NCBI GenBank assembly: GCA_001423545.1
Contig: LMOK01000001.1
Coordinates: 806,001-870,000 of the forward strand
From: Orlajensenia sp001423545
Lineage (GTDB): Bacteria; Actinomycetota; Actinomycetes; Actinomycetales; Microbacteriaceae
Length of the DNA stretch: 64,000 nt
Reading direction: 5' to 3'
Part shown: piece by piece, positions 25,414 to 33,507 of the stretch
Numbering within the stretch: position 1 is the first letter of the stretch
Layout: the number at the start of each line of letters is the position of its first letter
Translations under genes and position numbers: made by a program
Notes under the pieces: generated by a model
The model's input: the letters and a program-made list of their open reading frames with translations, nothing else
The model's database searches: none
Told to the model about the DNA's origin: nothing

Positions 25414-26376
25414 TCAGGTTCCGCGGGCCGTCGAGGCGAACCAGGCGTCGAGCTCACTCGGCACGTCGGTGATGATGCCGTCAACGCCGAGAGCGCTGGC
25501 CTCGGCCCAGGTGTCATCTGAGTTGAGCGTGTAGCAGAGCACCCCGAGGTCGGCTCCGTGCATGCGCGTCACGGCCTCGGGCTGCGCCGCCACCGACTTC
25601 GCCGTCGTCGCGATGGCGAGCACGCCGAACTTGCGTGCCATCGGAACCGGGTCGGCCGGGAGTTCGCGAGCGAGCATGAGGCGCGGGTACTGCGGCGCGA
25701 CGAGCTGGATGTTGGCGAGGGTCTCGAGGCTGAACGACTCGAGCATGATGCGCCCCGACAGCGGCCGGCTCTCGATCAGGTCGATCACGGTGCGCACCTC
25801 GTCTTCGCTCCAGATCGCCTTCAGTTCGATGAGCGCCGACTTCTCCGTCGTCGCGAGCGCGTCGAGGAAGGCATCGAGGGTCGGGATGCGGGTGCCGGCG
25901 TACTCCCGGGCGAAGAACGATCCGGCGTCCAGCCTCTGCAGCTGCTTCAGCGTGCGGTCGCCGACGCTGCCCTTCTTCCCGGTCACCCGCTCGAGGGTGG
26001 TGTCGTGGAAGAGCACGGGCACACCGTCCTTCGTGAGCTGCACGTCGGTCTCGACGAAGGCGAGGGCCGGATTGGCGAAGGCGGCCTCGAAGGCCGGCAT
26101 GGTGTTCTCGGGGGCGACCGAGCGATCGCCACGGTGCCCGGCGATGAAGGCCGCCTGCCCCGGAGCCCGAAGACCACCGAAGACATCGGCCGCGTAGACG
26201 CCGCTCACCGACGGGACGACCGCGACGACGAGTGCGACCCCGAGAACGGCGGAGACGGAGAGGAGGCGGAACCAGTGGGCGGCAGAGCGGATTCCGCGAC
26301 GCGCGCTCGGGTCGCGGCGGGGGTGCACGGTCAACGGATCGGGTCCTTCCGGCTGCCGAGCGCCTCGTTGCGCCAT
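25414..26376 (-). CDS. Membrane-anchored glycerophosphodiester phosphodiesterase
   Basis: A 320-residue enzyme that splits glycerophosphodiesters into glycerol 3-phosphate and an alcohol. A cytoplasmic Arg-rich N-terminus is followed by one transmembrane or signal segment (about 36-60), so the catalytic TIM barrel is probably extracytoplasmic. Catalytic residues are visible: His81 in AGHRGDRSVAPENT, Glu109 and Asp111 in FVETDVQLTKDG, and His124 in VLFHDTTLERV. Three GTTACC/GTTCACC repeats spaced about 11 nt lie 27-54 nt upstream, resembling the PHO boxes of Streptomyces glpQ genes. A phosphate-scavenging role is therefore likely. No Shine-Dalgarno is obvious. Confidence 0.88.
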   Translation of the reverse strand: MAQRGARQPEGPDPLTVHPRRDPSARRGIRSAAHWFRLLSVSAVLGVALVVAVVPSVSGVYAADVFGGLRAPGQAAFIAGHRGDRSVAPENTMPAFEAAFANPALAFVETDVQLTKDGVPVLFHDTTLERVTGKKGSVGDRTLKQLQRLDAGSFFAREYAGTRIPTLDAFLDALATTEKSALIELKAIWSEDEVRTVIDLIESRPLSGRIMLESFSLETLANIQLVAPQYPRLMLARELPADPVPMARKFGVLAIATTAKSVAAQPEAVTRMHGADLGVLCYTLNSDDTWAEASALGVDGIITDVPSELDAWFASTARGT

Positions 26377-26402
26377 GCAGGTGGATCGACCCTAACCCAT
26401 TC

Positions 26403-26430
26403 GTTACCGTTTCGTTACCCGTCGTTCACC
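26403..26430 (+). promoter_or_regulatory. Candidate PHO box upstream of the GDPD gene
   Basis: GTTACCG starts at 26403, GTTACCC at 26414 and GTTCACC at 26424. These are three direct-repeat units at 11- and 10-nt spacing, 27-54 nt before the GDPD start codon. As at pit, the units lie on the strand opposite the gene. Confidence 0.45.
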
Positions 26431-26463
26431 GGGGTCGGCGCCCCATTTCGGGGGTACGGGTGC

Positions 26464-27039
26464 TCAGCGGGTCGAGCGGGCGACGTACTCCGCGTGGCGC
26501 TCCTGCCAGGTGGGCAACCAGCGCTCGAGCCAGGCGTCCCAGTCCTGGCCCGTGCCGTCGAGGGCCTCGGCGAGGTGATCGAGGTGGAGGTGCCAGCCGG
26601 CGAGCGACATGGCCACGAAGCGCTCCTCCTCGGGGCGGATCAGGTCGACGAATCTCAGCCGGGTGCCGGCATCCGTCGCCTGGAGCTCCCAGCGCAGCAG
26701 TCCATGCTCGGAGTTCGTGAACTCGAGAACGTGTGGCTGGTCCCAGACGGTCACCGCCCCCGGCCACCAGGCGCCGGCCTCGGGAGAGTTGAGCCAGCGC
26801 AGGTCGAACCGACCCCCGACTCGCGGCTCGATCCTCGCGTCGGCCCACCACAGGCGGGTGAGGGCCGGATCCGTGAGCATGGACCAGACCGCGTCGACCG
26901 GATCCCCGTAGTCGCGCACGAAGCTGATGCGCCAGTCCTCATCGACCCGCTCGACGGAACCGAGGGCACCGACGGAACCGAGGGCACCGACCGTGCCGTC
27001 GTCGGCGCCTCCGGAGTCGGAAGCGTGCCGCCCGCTCAT
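26464..27039 (-). CDS. SRPBCC-domain (START/AHSA1-like) protein
   Basis: A 191-residue protein whose residues 37-170 form a Bet v1/AHSA1-type ligand-binding fold: WRISFVRDYGDPVDAVWSMLTDPALTRLWWADARIEP, then GGRFDLRW and the Trp-rich C-terminal helix. Actinobacterial relatives are annotated as activator of HSP90 ATPase homologues, but many bind lipids or act as toxin/antitoxin partners, so the role is open. A GALGSV duplication in the N-terminus comes from an 18-bp perfect tandem repeat (26953-26988). Its ATG overlaps the stop of the SDR-DUF2867 gene (ATGA). That neighbour's C-terminal DUF2867 is also a SRPBCC-like fold. Confidence 0.82.
   Translation of the reverse strand: MSGRHASDSGGADDGTVGALGSVGALGSVERVDEDWRISFVRDYGDPVDAVWSMLTDPALTRLWWADARIEPRVGGRFDLRWLNSPEAGAWWPGAVTVWDQPHVLEFTNSEHGLLRWELQATDAGTRLRFVDLIRPEEERFVAMSLAGWHLHLDHLAEALDGTGQDWDAWLERWLPTWQERHAEYVARSTR
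26953..26988. repeat. 18-bp tandem duplication inside the SRPBCC gene
   Basis: Two perfect 18-bp units (26953-26970 and 26971-26988) encode GALGSV twice, in the disordered N-terminal region. Confidence 0.8.
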
Positions 27040-28535
27040 GTCGGTCTCCTCTCGGACCTCGGTCCCAGTGCCGCCTCGGTGATGCGGTTCGTCATGCCCG
27101 AGAAGATGACGCCGTGGAACGGCCAGACCGCCCACCAGTACAGGCGACCGGTCAACCCCTTCGGGAAGTAGATGGCGCGCTGGCGGTACACCGATCCGCC
27201 GCCGTCGGCGGGCTCGGCCGACATCTCGAGCCAGGCCCTGCCCGGCAGGCGCATCTCGGCACGCAGGCGTAGCAGGTGCCCGCGTTCGATCCGCTCCACC
27301 CGCCAGAAGTCGAGGGCGTCGCCGGTGTTCAGGGTGCCGGCATCGCGGCGTCCACGACGCAGCCCCACTCCCCCGACCAGCCAGTCCATCCAGCCGCGGA
27401 TCGCCCAGGCGAGGGGGAACGAGTACCAGCCGTTCCTGCCGCCGACCCCCTCGATGACCCGCCACAGATCGGCAGGCGCTGCCGCGGTGCGCCGCTCGCG
27501 CACGTCGGTGTAGACGAGGGTGCCCGCCCAGTCCGGGTCGCTCGGCAACGGGTCGCTCGGCGCGCCCTCGACCGCGGAGTCGCGCCAGCTGGTCTCGACC
27601 TCTCCGTCGCGTTCCCGCTGCAGGGCCAGGCGAACGGCACGCCGGTAGCCGGTCAGCCCCTCGGCGGGCGGCGGGATGACGGCGTCGATGTCGTGTTCAC
27701 GCACCACGCAGTCGACCTGCAGCGACTCGATTATGGGCACGGCGAGCGAACGCGGAATGGGCGTGACGAGGTTCACCCACTGCGAGGCCAGCCAGGGAGT
27801 CAGAACCGGGAGCGCCGCGATGGGCCGCTGGCGCAGGCCGGACTCGAGGGCGTAGCCGTTCATCATCTGCCCGTAGCGCAGCACGTCGGGCCCGCCGATG
27901 TCGAAGGTGCGGTTGACGCGGGCATCCACGGATGCCGCCTCGATCAGGTAGTGCAGCACGTCGCGCACGGCGATCGGCTGGATGAAGTTGCGCACCCACT
28001 TCGGCGCCGGCATGTAGGGCAGCACCTCGGTGAGGTGGCGGATCATCTCGAAGGAGGTCGAGCCCGATCCGATCACGACTCCCGCCTGCAGCACGATCGA
28101 CGGCACCCCCGATCCGATGAGGATGCGGCCGACCTCGACCCGCGACCGCAGGTGCTTCGAGAGCGGAACTCCGTCGGGATGCAGACCGCCGAGGTAGACG
28201 ATGCGGCCGACGCCCGCCGCGAAGGCCGCATCGGCCAGCGTCGTGGCGATGGCGCGTTCCCGCGCCTCGAAGTCTCCGCCTCCTCCTCCCATGGAGTGGA
28301 CGAGGTAGTAGAGGACGTCGGCGCCCTCGGATGCCGCACGTGCCGTCGCCGCATCCGTCAGGTCGCCCGTGACGACCTCGACCTGCTCGGACCACGGCAC
28401 GTCGGAGAGTCGGTCGGGGTTGCGCACGACGATGCGCACCCTGAAGCCGGCCTCGATGAGGCGCGGGACGAGGCGTCCGCCGATGTAGCCGGTCGCCCCC
28501 GTGACGACCGCGAGTCGTGACGTGACGTTCGTCAC
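27036..28535 (-). CDS. NAD(P)-binding SDR (NmrA-like) fused to DUF2867
   Basis: A 499-residue two-domain protein. Residues 1-300 are an atypical SDR with the Rossmann motif VVTGATGYIGGRLV and VRNPDRL, resembling NmrA/ubiquinone-complex-assembly-type sensors. Residues 335-490 are DUF2867, with WRVIEGVGGRNGWYSFPLAW and the terminal FHGVIFSGMTNRI. This combination is widespread in actinobacteria and of unknown activity; lipid or isoprenoid quinone metabolism has been suggested for related proteins. It is the middle gene of a tightly overlapped three-gene operon (28765 to 26464). Its start overlaps the preceding stop as ATGA. Confidence 0.83.
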   Translation of the reverse strand: MTNVTSRLAVVTGATGYIGGRLVPRLIEAGFRVRIVVRNPDRLSDVPWSEQVEVVTGDLTDAATARAASEGADVLYYLVHSMGGGGGDFEARERAIATTLADAAFAAGVGRIVYLGGLHPDGVPLSKHLRSRVEVGRILIGSGVPSIVLQAGVVIGSGSTSFEMIRHLTEVLPYMPAPKWVRNFIQPIAVRDVLHYLIEAASVDARVNRTFDIGGPDVLRYGQMMNGYALESGLRQRPIAALPVLTPWLASQWVNLVTPIPRSLAVPIIESLQVDCVVREHDIDAVIPPPAEGLTGYRRAVRLALQRERDGEVETSWRDSAVEGAPSDPLPSDPDWAGTLVYTDVRERRTAAAPADLWRVIEGVGGRNGWYSFPLAWAIRGWMDWLVGGVGLRRGRRDAGTLNTGDALDFWRVERIERGHLLRLRAEMRLPGRAWLEMSAEPADGGGSVYRQRAIYFPKGLTGRLYWWAVWPFHGVIFSGMTNRITEAALGPRSERRPT

Positions 28536-28765
28536 CGGCGCTCGTTGCCGCGCTTGTAGTTTCCCGTGGCCTTGGCGAGCAGCAGCTGCGCCGACAGCTC
28601 GTCGGCCGACGCCAACGACGTGACGAGTCTGGCCGCCGACGGTCCGCTCACGGTGACGACGGTGCGACCTCCGCGGGCGACGAGCACTCGGCCACCGCTC
28701 GTGACGCGATAGTCGAACGGGTCGCTCTCGAGGCGACCGCGGGCATCAGTTCCTCCGTTGGACAT
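28532..28765 (-). CDS. Conserved small hypothetical protein, first gene of the SDR-DUF2867 operon
   Basis: A 77-residue soluble protein with a beta-rich centre (FDYRVTSGGRVLVARGGRTVVTVSG) followed by an amphipathic helix and a basic tail (KATGNYKRGNERR). I do not recognise a named domain; similar short proteins in Microbacteriaceae are annotated as hypothetical. It overlaps the SDR-DUF2867 start by 4 nt, so translation of that gene depends on it. TAGGCT sits 6 nt before its ATG, so the whole operon probably starts from a leaderless transcript. Confidence 0.72.
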   Translation of the reverse strand: MSNGGTDARGRLESDPFDYRVTSGGRVLVARGGRTVVTVSGPSAARLVTSLASADELSAQLLLAKATGNYKRGNERR

Positions 28766-28771
28766 GATTCG

Positions 28772-28777
28772 AGCCTA
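28772..28777 (-). promoter_or_regulatory. -10 element of leaderless operon 28765-26464
   Basis: TAGGCT on the minus strand ends 6 nt before the ATG at 28765. Confidence 0.5.
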
Positions 28778-28830
28778 AGCGCAGAACCCCCGAACGTGAA
28801 CCCCGTTCGGGGGTGCGGCGAGCACGGCCT

Positions 28831-29691
28831 CTAGATGAGGCCCTTCGTGTGCCAGACGGTCTTCGTCTCGGTGAACGCCGTGATGCGCTCGAGCGATGGT
28901 GCAGCGGCGTCGGGACCGTTCTCGGGCTGGAGCACGCGCTTAAGCGTGTCGGCGGCCGAGATCTGCAGGTCGATCCACTCGAGGTCACCGGCACCGACGA
29001 GGTCGAGCGCGTTCACGTCGGCGTGGCTGGCGAGCCACGGAGCGATCTCGGCCGGCGACCCGGTCAGGATGTTCACCACTCCCCCGGGAACGTCGCTCGT
29101 GGCGAGCACCTCGGAGAGGCTGATGGCCGAGAGCGGCAGCTTCTCGCTGGCGACGACGACCACGGTGTTCCCGGCGACGAGGGCCGGGGCGACCGCCGAG
29201 ACCAGGCCCAGCAGCGACGAGTCCTGCGGCGCGATGATCGCGACGACTCCCGTGGGCTCGGGAACCGAGATGTTGAAGTACGGGCCGGCGACCGGATTGC
29301 CGTTGCCCGCGACCTGCGCGTACTTGTCAGCCCAGCCCGCGTACCAGACCCAGCGGTCGATCGCCGTGTCGACCTGGGTGGTGGCCGCTGCGGTCGTGAC
29401 GCCCTCGGCGTCGACGATCTCGGCGATGAACTGGGCGCGACGACCTTCGAGCAGTTCGGCGATGCGGTAGAGCACCTGGCCGCGGTTGTACGAGGTCTGT
29501 CCCGACCAGCCGCCGACGGCGGCTCGGGCGGCCACGACGGCGTCGCGGGCGTCTTTACGCGAGGCCTGGGCTGCGTTCGCGAGGAAGGCGCCCTTCGCGC
29601 TCACGATCTCGTAGACACGACCCGACTCGCTGCGCGGGAACTTGCCGCCGATGTAGAGCTTGTAGGTCTTCGGCACGGCGAGGCGGGTCAT
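28831..29691 (-). CDS. Truncated aldehyde dehydrogenase-like protein without catalytic domain
   Basis: A 286-residue protein that matches the N-terminal NAD-binding half of aldehyde dehydrogenases (YIGGKFPRSESGRVYEIVS, PTGVVAIIAPQDSSLLGLVSAVAPAL). Around residue 215 it lacks the expected catalytic half: there is no LELGG glutamate and no active-site cysteine. It ends with FTETKTVWHTKGLI, the normal C-terminal oligomerisation tail, so it looks like a stable internal-deletion form rather than a frameshift. Its start overlaps the stop of the complete aldehyde dehydrogenase (ATGA). A structural or regulatory partner of that enzyme is likely. The arrangement recalls ALDH16, whose second ALDH domain is catalytically dead. 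Confidence 0.82.
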   Translation of the reverse strand: MTRLAVPKTYKLYIGGKFPRSESGRVYEIVSAKGAFLANAAQASRKDARDAVVAARAAVGGWSGQTSYNRGQVLYRIAELLEGRRAQFIAEIVDAEGVTTAAATTQVDTAIDRWVWYAGWADKYAQVAGNGNPVAGPYFNISVPEPTGVVAIIAPQDSSLLGLVSAVAPALVAGNTVVVVASEKLPLSAISLSEVLATSDVPGGVVNILTGSPAEIAPWLASHADVNALDLVGAGDLEWIDLQISAADTLKRVLQPENGPDAAAPSLERITAFTETKTVWHTKGLI

Positions 29692-31187
29692 TTCGCTGCT
29701 CCCTTGATGGCGGCGGATGCGGAGGATCGAGCTGTCACGGCGGAGGCCGAGGACGCGGGCTTGAGGTACGCGGCAAGACCGTGGCGACCACCCTCGCGGC
29801 CGTAGCCCGACTCCTTGTAGCCGCCGAACGGCGACGCGGGGTCGAAGCGGTTGAAGGTGTTTGCCCACACCACACCGGCGCGCAGCTTGTCGGCGACAGC
29901 GAGGATGCGGCTGCCCTTGTCACTCCAGATGCCGGCCGAGAGACCGTAGGGCGTGTTGTTGGCCTTGGCGATGGCCTCGGCCGGAGTGCGGAAGGTGAGA
30001 ACCGACAGCACCGGTCCGAAGATCTCGTCGCGGGCGATGCGGTGGCTGGTGGAGACGTTCGTGAAGATCGTCGGCGCGTACCAGAAGCCGTTCTCGGGGA
30101 TGGCGCAGTCGGCCTGCCAGCGCTCGGCGCCCTCCTCGACGCCGATGTCGCTGAGCTCGCGGATGCGCTCCAGCTGCTCGCGCGAGTTGATCGCGCCGAT
30201 GTCGGTGTTCTTGTCGAGCGGATCGCCGAGACGCAGTGTCGAGAGGCGGTCCTTGAGGCGGTCGACGACCTCGTCGTGGATCGACTCCTGCACGAGCAGA
30301 CGGCTGCCGGCACAGCAGACGTGGCCCTGGTTGAAGAAGATGCCGTTGACGATGCCCTCGACGGCCTGGTCGATGGGCGCGTCGTCGAAGACGATGTTCG
30401 CGGCCTTGCCACCGAGCTCGAGGGTGAGCTTCTTGGGCGTTCCGGCGACCTGCTTGGCGATGGCGCGGCCCACGGCGGTCGAGCCGGTGAACGCGACCTT
30501 GTCGACATCCGGGTGCGCCACGAGAGCTGCTCCGGTGTCACCGGCGCCGGTGATGATGTTGACGACTCCCGGCGGCAGGTCGGCCTGCTGCACGATCTCG
30601 GCGAACAGCAACGCGGTGAGCGGCGTGGTCTCCGCCGGCTTCAGAACGACGGTGTTGCCCGCGGCCAGCGCCGGGGCGATCTTCCACGCGAGCATGAGCA
30701 GCGGGAAGTTCCACGGGATGACCTGTGCCGCAACGCCGAGCGATGCGGGGTTGGCGCCGAGGCCGGCGTGATCGAGCTTGTCGGCCCAGCCTGCGTAGTA
30801 GAAGAACCACGCGGCCACGAGGGGCACGTCGACGTCGCGGCTCTCCTTGATCGGCTTGCCGTTGTCGAGCGACTCGGCCACGGCGAGCTCGCGGGCGCGT
30901 TCCTGCACGAGGCGGGCGATGCGGAACAGGTACTTCCCGCGGTCGCTGCCCGACATGCGCGACCACACCTTGGAGTGGGCGCGGCGCGCTGCGGCGACGG
31001 CGGCGTCGACATCCGTCTCCGAAGCCGTCGCGATGGTGGCGATGTGCTCTTCCGTCGCCGGGGAGATGGTCTGGAACGGGGTGCCGTTACCGGCTCGCCA
31101 CTCGCCGTCGATGAACAGGCCGTAGTCGCTGCGGAGGTTGAGGACGGCGCGGGATTCGGGCGCCGGGGCGTAGTCGAGGAATGTCAT
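29688..31187 (-). CDS. Aldehyde dehydrogenase linked to deoC
   Basis: A 499-residue full-length NAD(P)-dependent aldehyde dehydrogenase. VIPWNFPLLMLAWKIAPALAAGNTVVLKPAE and FTGSTAVGRAI form the cofactor site; Glu257 in LTLELGGKAANIVF is the general base and Cys291 in FNQGHVCCAGSR is the nucleophile. The C-terminus carries an Ala/Ser-rich extension. It follows deoC by 10 nt. DeoC cleaves deoxyribose 5-phosphate to glyceraldehyde 3-phosphate and acetaldehyde, so this enzyme probably oxidises acetaldehyde to acetate. It is coupled to the catalytic-half-less paralogue downstream. Confidence 0.9.
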   Translation of the reverse strand: MTFLDYAPAPESRAVLNLRSDYGLFIDGEWRAGNGTPFQTISPATEEHIATIATASETDVDAAVAAARRAHSKVWSRMSGSDRGKYLFRIARLVQERARELAVAESLDNGKPIKESRDVDVPLVAAWFFYYAGWADKLDHAGLGANPASLGVAAQVIPWNFPLLMLAWKIAPALAAGNTVVLKPAETTPLTALLFAEIVQQADLPPGVVNIITGAGDTGAALVAHPDVDKVAFTGSTAVGRAIAKQVAGTPKKLTLELGGKAANIVFDDAPIDQAVEGIVNGIFFNQGHVCCAGSRLLVQESIHDEVVDRLKDRLSTLRLGDPLDKNTDIGAINSREQLERIRELSDIGVEEGAERWQADCAIPENGFWYAPTIFTNVSTSHRIARDEIFGPVLSVLTFRTPAEAIAKANNTPYGLSAGIWSDKGSRILAVADKLRAGVVWANTFNRFDPASPFGGYKESGYGREGGRHGLAAYLKPASSASAVTARSSASAAIKGAAK

Positions 31188-31197
31188 GTCGCTTGCC

Positions 31198-32202
31198 TTA
31201 ATCGATCGTCACGTAGTCGGGGCCGGAGTAGTGGCCGGTCGTCATCTTCTGGCGCTGCAGCAGCACGTCGTTGAGCAGGCTCGAGGCTCCGAAGCGGAAC
31301 AGGTGCGGCGTGAGCCACTCCTCCCCGACGGTCTCCGCCACTGTCACGAGGTACTTGATCGCGTCTTTGGACGTGCGGATGCCGCCAGCGGGCTTCACGC
31401 CGATCTTCTGCCCGGTGAGCTTGTGCCAGTCGCGCACCACCTCGAGCATCGACAGGGTCACGGGGAGCGTCGCGGCCGGAGCCACCTTGCCCGTCGAGGT
31501 CTTGATGAAGTCACCGCCCGCGAGGATGGCGAGCCAGGAGGCCCGGCGCACGTTGTCGTAGGTGTTCAGCTCGCCGGTCTCGAGGATGACCTTGAGGTGG
31601 GCGTAGGTGCCGTCGGTCCGGCGGCACGCCTCCTTCACGGCCACGATCTCGTCGTAGACCTCGCCGTAGCGGCCCATGAGGAACGCGCCACGGTCGATGA
31701 CCATGTCGATCTCGTCTGCGCCGGCCGCGACGGCGTCGGACGTGTCCTCGAGCTTGATCGAGCGGGAGGACCGTCCGCTGGGGAACGCAGTGGCGACGGC
31801 GGCGACCGAGATGCCACCGGCATCCGGGTCTCCGTGTGCCGAGCCGAGAGCCTCGACGGCGTGGGGAACCATGTCGCCATAGACGCAGACGGCGGCGACA
31901 CGCGGGGTGCTCAGGTCGCCGGGGTCGGGCGTAAGCGCCTTCGCGACGAGCGAGCGCACCTTGCCGCGGGTGTCAGCACCCTCGAGGGTGGTGAGGTCGA
32001 TGAGCTCGATGATCCTGTCGAGCGCCCACTTCTTCGAGGTGGTCTTGATGGAGCGGGTGCCGAGGCCGGCGGCCCGCTGCTCGAGGCCGACGGCGTCGAC
32101 TCCGGGGATTCCGTGCAGGAAGCGGCGCAGGTTGGCGTCGGTGGCTTCGCCGCCGATCACTGAGAGCGCCTGCTCCCTCTGGACGATCTGGGTTCCGGTC
32201 AT
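31198..32202 (-). CDS. deoC: Deoxyribose-phosphate aldolase (long type)
   Basis: A 334-residue class I aldolase that cleaves 2-deoxy-D-ribose 5-phosphate. The Schiff-base lysine is Lys234 in FIKTSTGKVAPAATL, the proton-relay lysine is Lys270 in GVKPAGGIR, and the catalytic aspartate is Asp166 in EIDMVIDRG. The N-terminal extension with KTTSKKWALDRIIELIDLTTLEG is the mark of the long, eukaryote-like DERA type rather than the 250-residue E. coli form. The start at 32202 was chosen because the extension begins there. It is the first structural gene of an operon with two aldehyde dehydrogenase genes and is preceded 55 nt upstream by a SorC/DeoR regulator. Confidence 0.93.
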   Translation of the reverse strand: MTGTQIVQREQALSVIGGEATDANLRRFLHGIPGVDAVGLEQRAAGLGTRSIKTTSKKWALDRIIELIDLTTLEGADTRGKVRSLVAKALTPDPGDLSTPRVAAVCVYGDMVPHAVEALGSAHGDPDAGGISVAAVATAFPSGRSSRSIKLEDTSDAVAAGADEIDMVIDRGAFLMGRYGEVYDEIVAVKEACRRTDGTYAHLKVILETGELNTYDNVRRASWLAILAGGDFIKTSTGKVAPAATLPVTLSMLEVVRDWHKLTGQKIGVKPAGGIRTSKDAIKYLVTVAETVGEEWLTPHLFRFGASSLLNDVLLQRQKMTTGHYSGPDYVTID

Positions 32203-32257
32203 GGTGTTCCTTGCTTGTTGTACGTCGATGCTCTGAGTACGGGGATGCTCACTGTGG

Positions 32258-33205
32258 TCAGTGCTCGTCGAGCAGGCTGAGGGCGGTGGCCTCATCGGTG
32301 ACGAGCACGGTGCAGAGGCCGCTGCGCACCACGGCGTTGGCGACGGCGTGCTTGCCTGCTCCGGCTATCACGGCGATGCTGCGGTCGGATGCGCGGAGCC
32401 TGTCGTGCGAGAGGCCGACGGTGCGCGCGTCGAGGCTGGGATCGACGATGTTGCCGTCGGCGTCGATGTAGCGGCCGACGACGTCGCCGACAGCGCCCTT
32501 GCGCACGAGTTCGTGCACGTCGTCGACGGTGAGGTAGCCGCTGTCGACCAGCACGGAGTGCTCGTCGGCCGTGCCGGCCGAGTAGAGGTAGGCGTTGGCG
32601 GTCGCCGCCATCTCGAGCACGGCCGAGACCGCGCGGTCGCCCTCGATGGCGAGCTTGGTCTCGAGCCGCTCGAGAATGGCGGGGCTCGGCAGCAGGGTGG
32701 CCTGTCCGCCGGCCTTCTGGGCGATGGTGACGGCGGTGGTGGCCGCCGTGCCTGCCCGTCGGTTGAGGCTGACGCCGCCGTTGATCTGCACGACGTTGAC
32801 GCCCGTCGACCAGCCGTCCTTCAGGTGCTCCGAGACCTCGTAGAGGGTGCGGCCCCACGAGATGCCGAGGGTGCGCGGGATCGGGCGGATGGAGGCGAGG
32901 TAGTCGGCGGCGGCCTGGGCCGTGCGCGCCTGCAGCTCCTCCTCGCCGGTGATGCCGGCCGTGGAGACCACGATGGCGTCCTTCAGGCCGCGCTCCTCGC
33001 GGAGGCGGCGCTCGATGGGGAGACGGCGGGCGCGCGGATGCACGATCTCGATGCGGATGAAGCCGTTGGTCTTCGCCTGCGCGAGGAGGCGACCCACCTT
33101 CCAGCGGGTGAGGCGGAGGATCGACCCGATCTCGTCCTGGGTCTTGTCCTCTTCGTAGTAGAGCTCGGCCGCACGGATGCTGAGCAGTTCGTCGGACTCG
33201 ATCAT
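32258..33205 (-). CDS. SorC/DeoR-type sugar-binding transcriptional regulator
   Basis: A 315-residue regulator. The N-terminal helix-turn-helix (about 5-55) reads IRAAELYYEEDKTQDEIGSIL then LTRWKVGRLLAQA. The rest is the SorC sugar-binding domain (about 60-315), with LGISWGRTLYEV, VNVVQINGGVS and AVIAGAGKHAVANAVVRSGL as conserved ligand-site blocks. In Bacillus the homologous DeoR responds to deoxyribose 5-phosphate. Its position directly upstream of deoC on the same strand makes the same ligand very likely. A GGAGGTGGCCG Shine-Dalgarno precedes the ATG. Its promoter (TTGAAA, 17 bp, TACGCT) has a 14-bp palindrome just upstream. Confidence 0.9.
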   Translation of the reverse strand: MIESDELLSIRAAELYYEEDKTQDEIGSILRLTRWKVGRLLAQAKTNGFIRIEIVHPRARRLPIERRLREERGLKDAIVVSTAGITGEEELQARTAQAAADYLASIRPIPRTLGISWGRTLYEVSEHLKDGWSTGVNVVQINGGVSLNRRAGTAATTAVTIAQKAGGQATLLPSPAILERLETKLAIEGDRAVSAVLEMAATANAYLYSAGTADEHSVLVDSGYLTVDDVHELVRKGAVGDVVGRYIDADGNIVDPSLDARTVGLSHDRLRASDRSIAVIAGAGKHAVANAVVRSGLCTVLVTDEATALSLLDEH

Positions 33206-33239
33206 CGGCCACCTCCTGCACTGCGTTGCCGTCCCCTCC

Positions 33240-33268
33240 AGCGTAGGCACGGTGAGTGCGCGTTTCAA
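33240..33268 (-). promoter_or_regulatory. Promoter of the deo operon
   Basis: On the minus strand, -35 TTGAAA (33263-33268) and -10 TACGCT (33240-33245) are 17 bp apart. Confidence 0.5.
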
Positions 33269-33284
33269 CACTCGTAGGGATGTT

Positions 33285-33298
33285 TGCTCATATGAGCA
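33285..33298. promoter_or_regulatory. 14-bp perfect palindrome, candidate operator of the SorC/DeoR regulator
   Basis: TGCTCATATGAGCA is fully self-complementary and begins 17 bp upstream of the -35 box. It has the AT-centred shape of SorC/DeoR operators. Its position suggests activation or looping rather than simple occlusion. Confidence 0.55.
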
Positions 33299-33304
33299 CC
33301 GAAC

Positions 33305-33463
33305 GCTGGTTGAGTGGGCCGCGAGCGCAGCGACCACCATGCGCTGGTTGAGTAGGCCGCGAGCGCAGCGAGCCGCCGTATCGAAACCACCGCGAGCCGA
33401 CCGCGACTGCACCTGTGGTCTCGATACGCGTCCTCGCTGCGCTCGGTCGCTACTCGACCAGCG
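33305..33463. repeat. REP-like elements forming a large inverted repeat
   Basis: A partial copy (33305-33330, GGTTGAGTGGGCCGCGAGCG) is followed by a full copy (33341-33390, beginning GCGCTGGTTGAGTAGG and ending GTATCGAAACCAC). An inverted copy follows (33415-33463, beginning GTGGTCTCGATACG and ending CTACTCGACCAGCG). The arms can pair over most of their length. TGAGTAG...TATCGAAAC elements of this kind are known as frequent intergenic repeats in Microbacteriaceae and relatives. Confidence 0.65.
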
Positions 33464-33507
33464 GAGAGGGAGAGCGGGTCGGGCGGAGGGACTGAGGGCC
33501 AAGCGCC

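Larger units (their letters stand above)
33206..33507. other. 302-bp intergenic region with deo promoter, operator and REP-like inverted repeat
   Basis: No gene. From left to right it holds the leader and promoter of the deo operon (33240-33268), the 14-bp palindrome 33285-33298, and REP-like elements (33305-33463). A GAGGGCCAAGCG relative of the dispersed repeat family lies at 33488-33505, at the 3' end of the CynX-type MFS gene. Confidence 0.65.

Noticed and set aside
28831..29691. The short ALDH as a frameshifted pseudogene
   Set aside because: No remnant of the catalytic half is found in other frames, the natural ALDH tail is retained in frame, and it is tightly coupled to the upstream gene.
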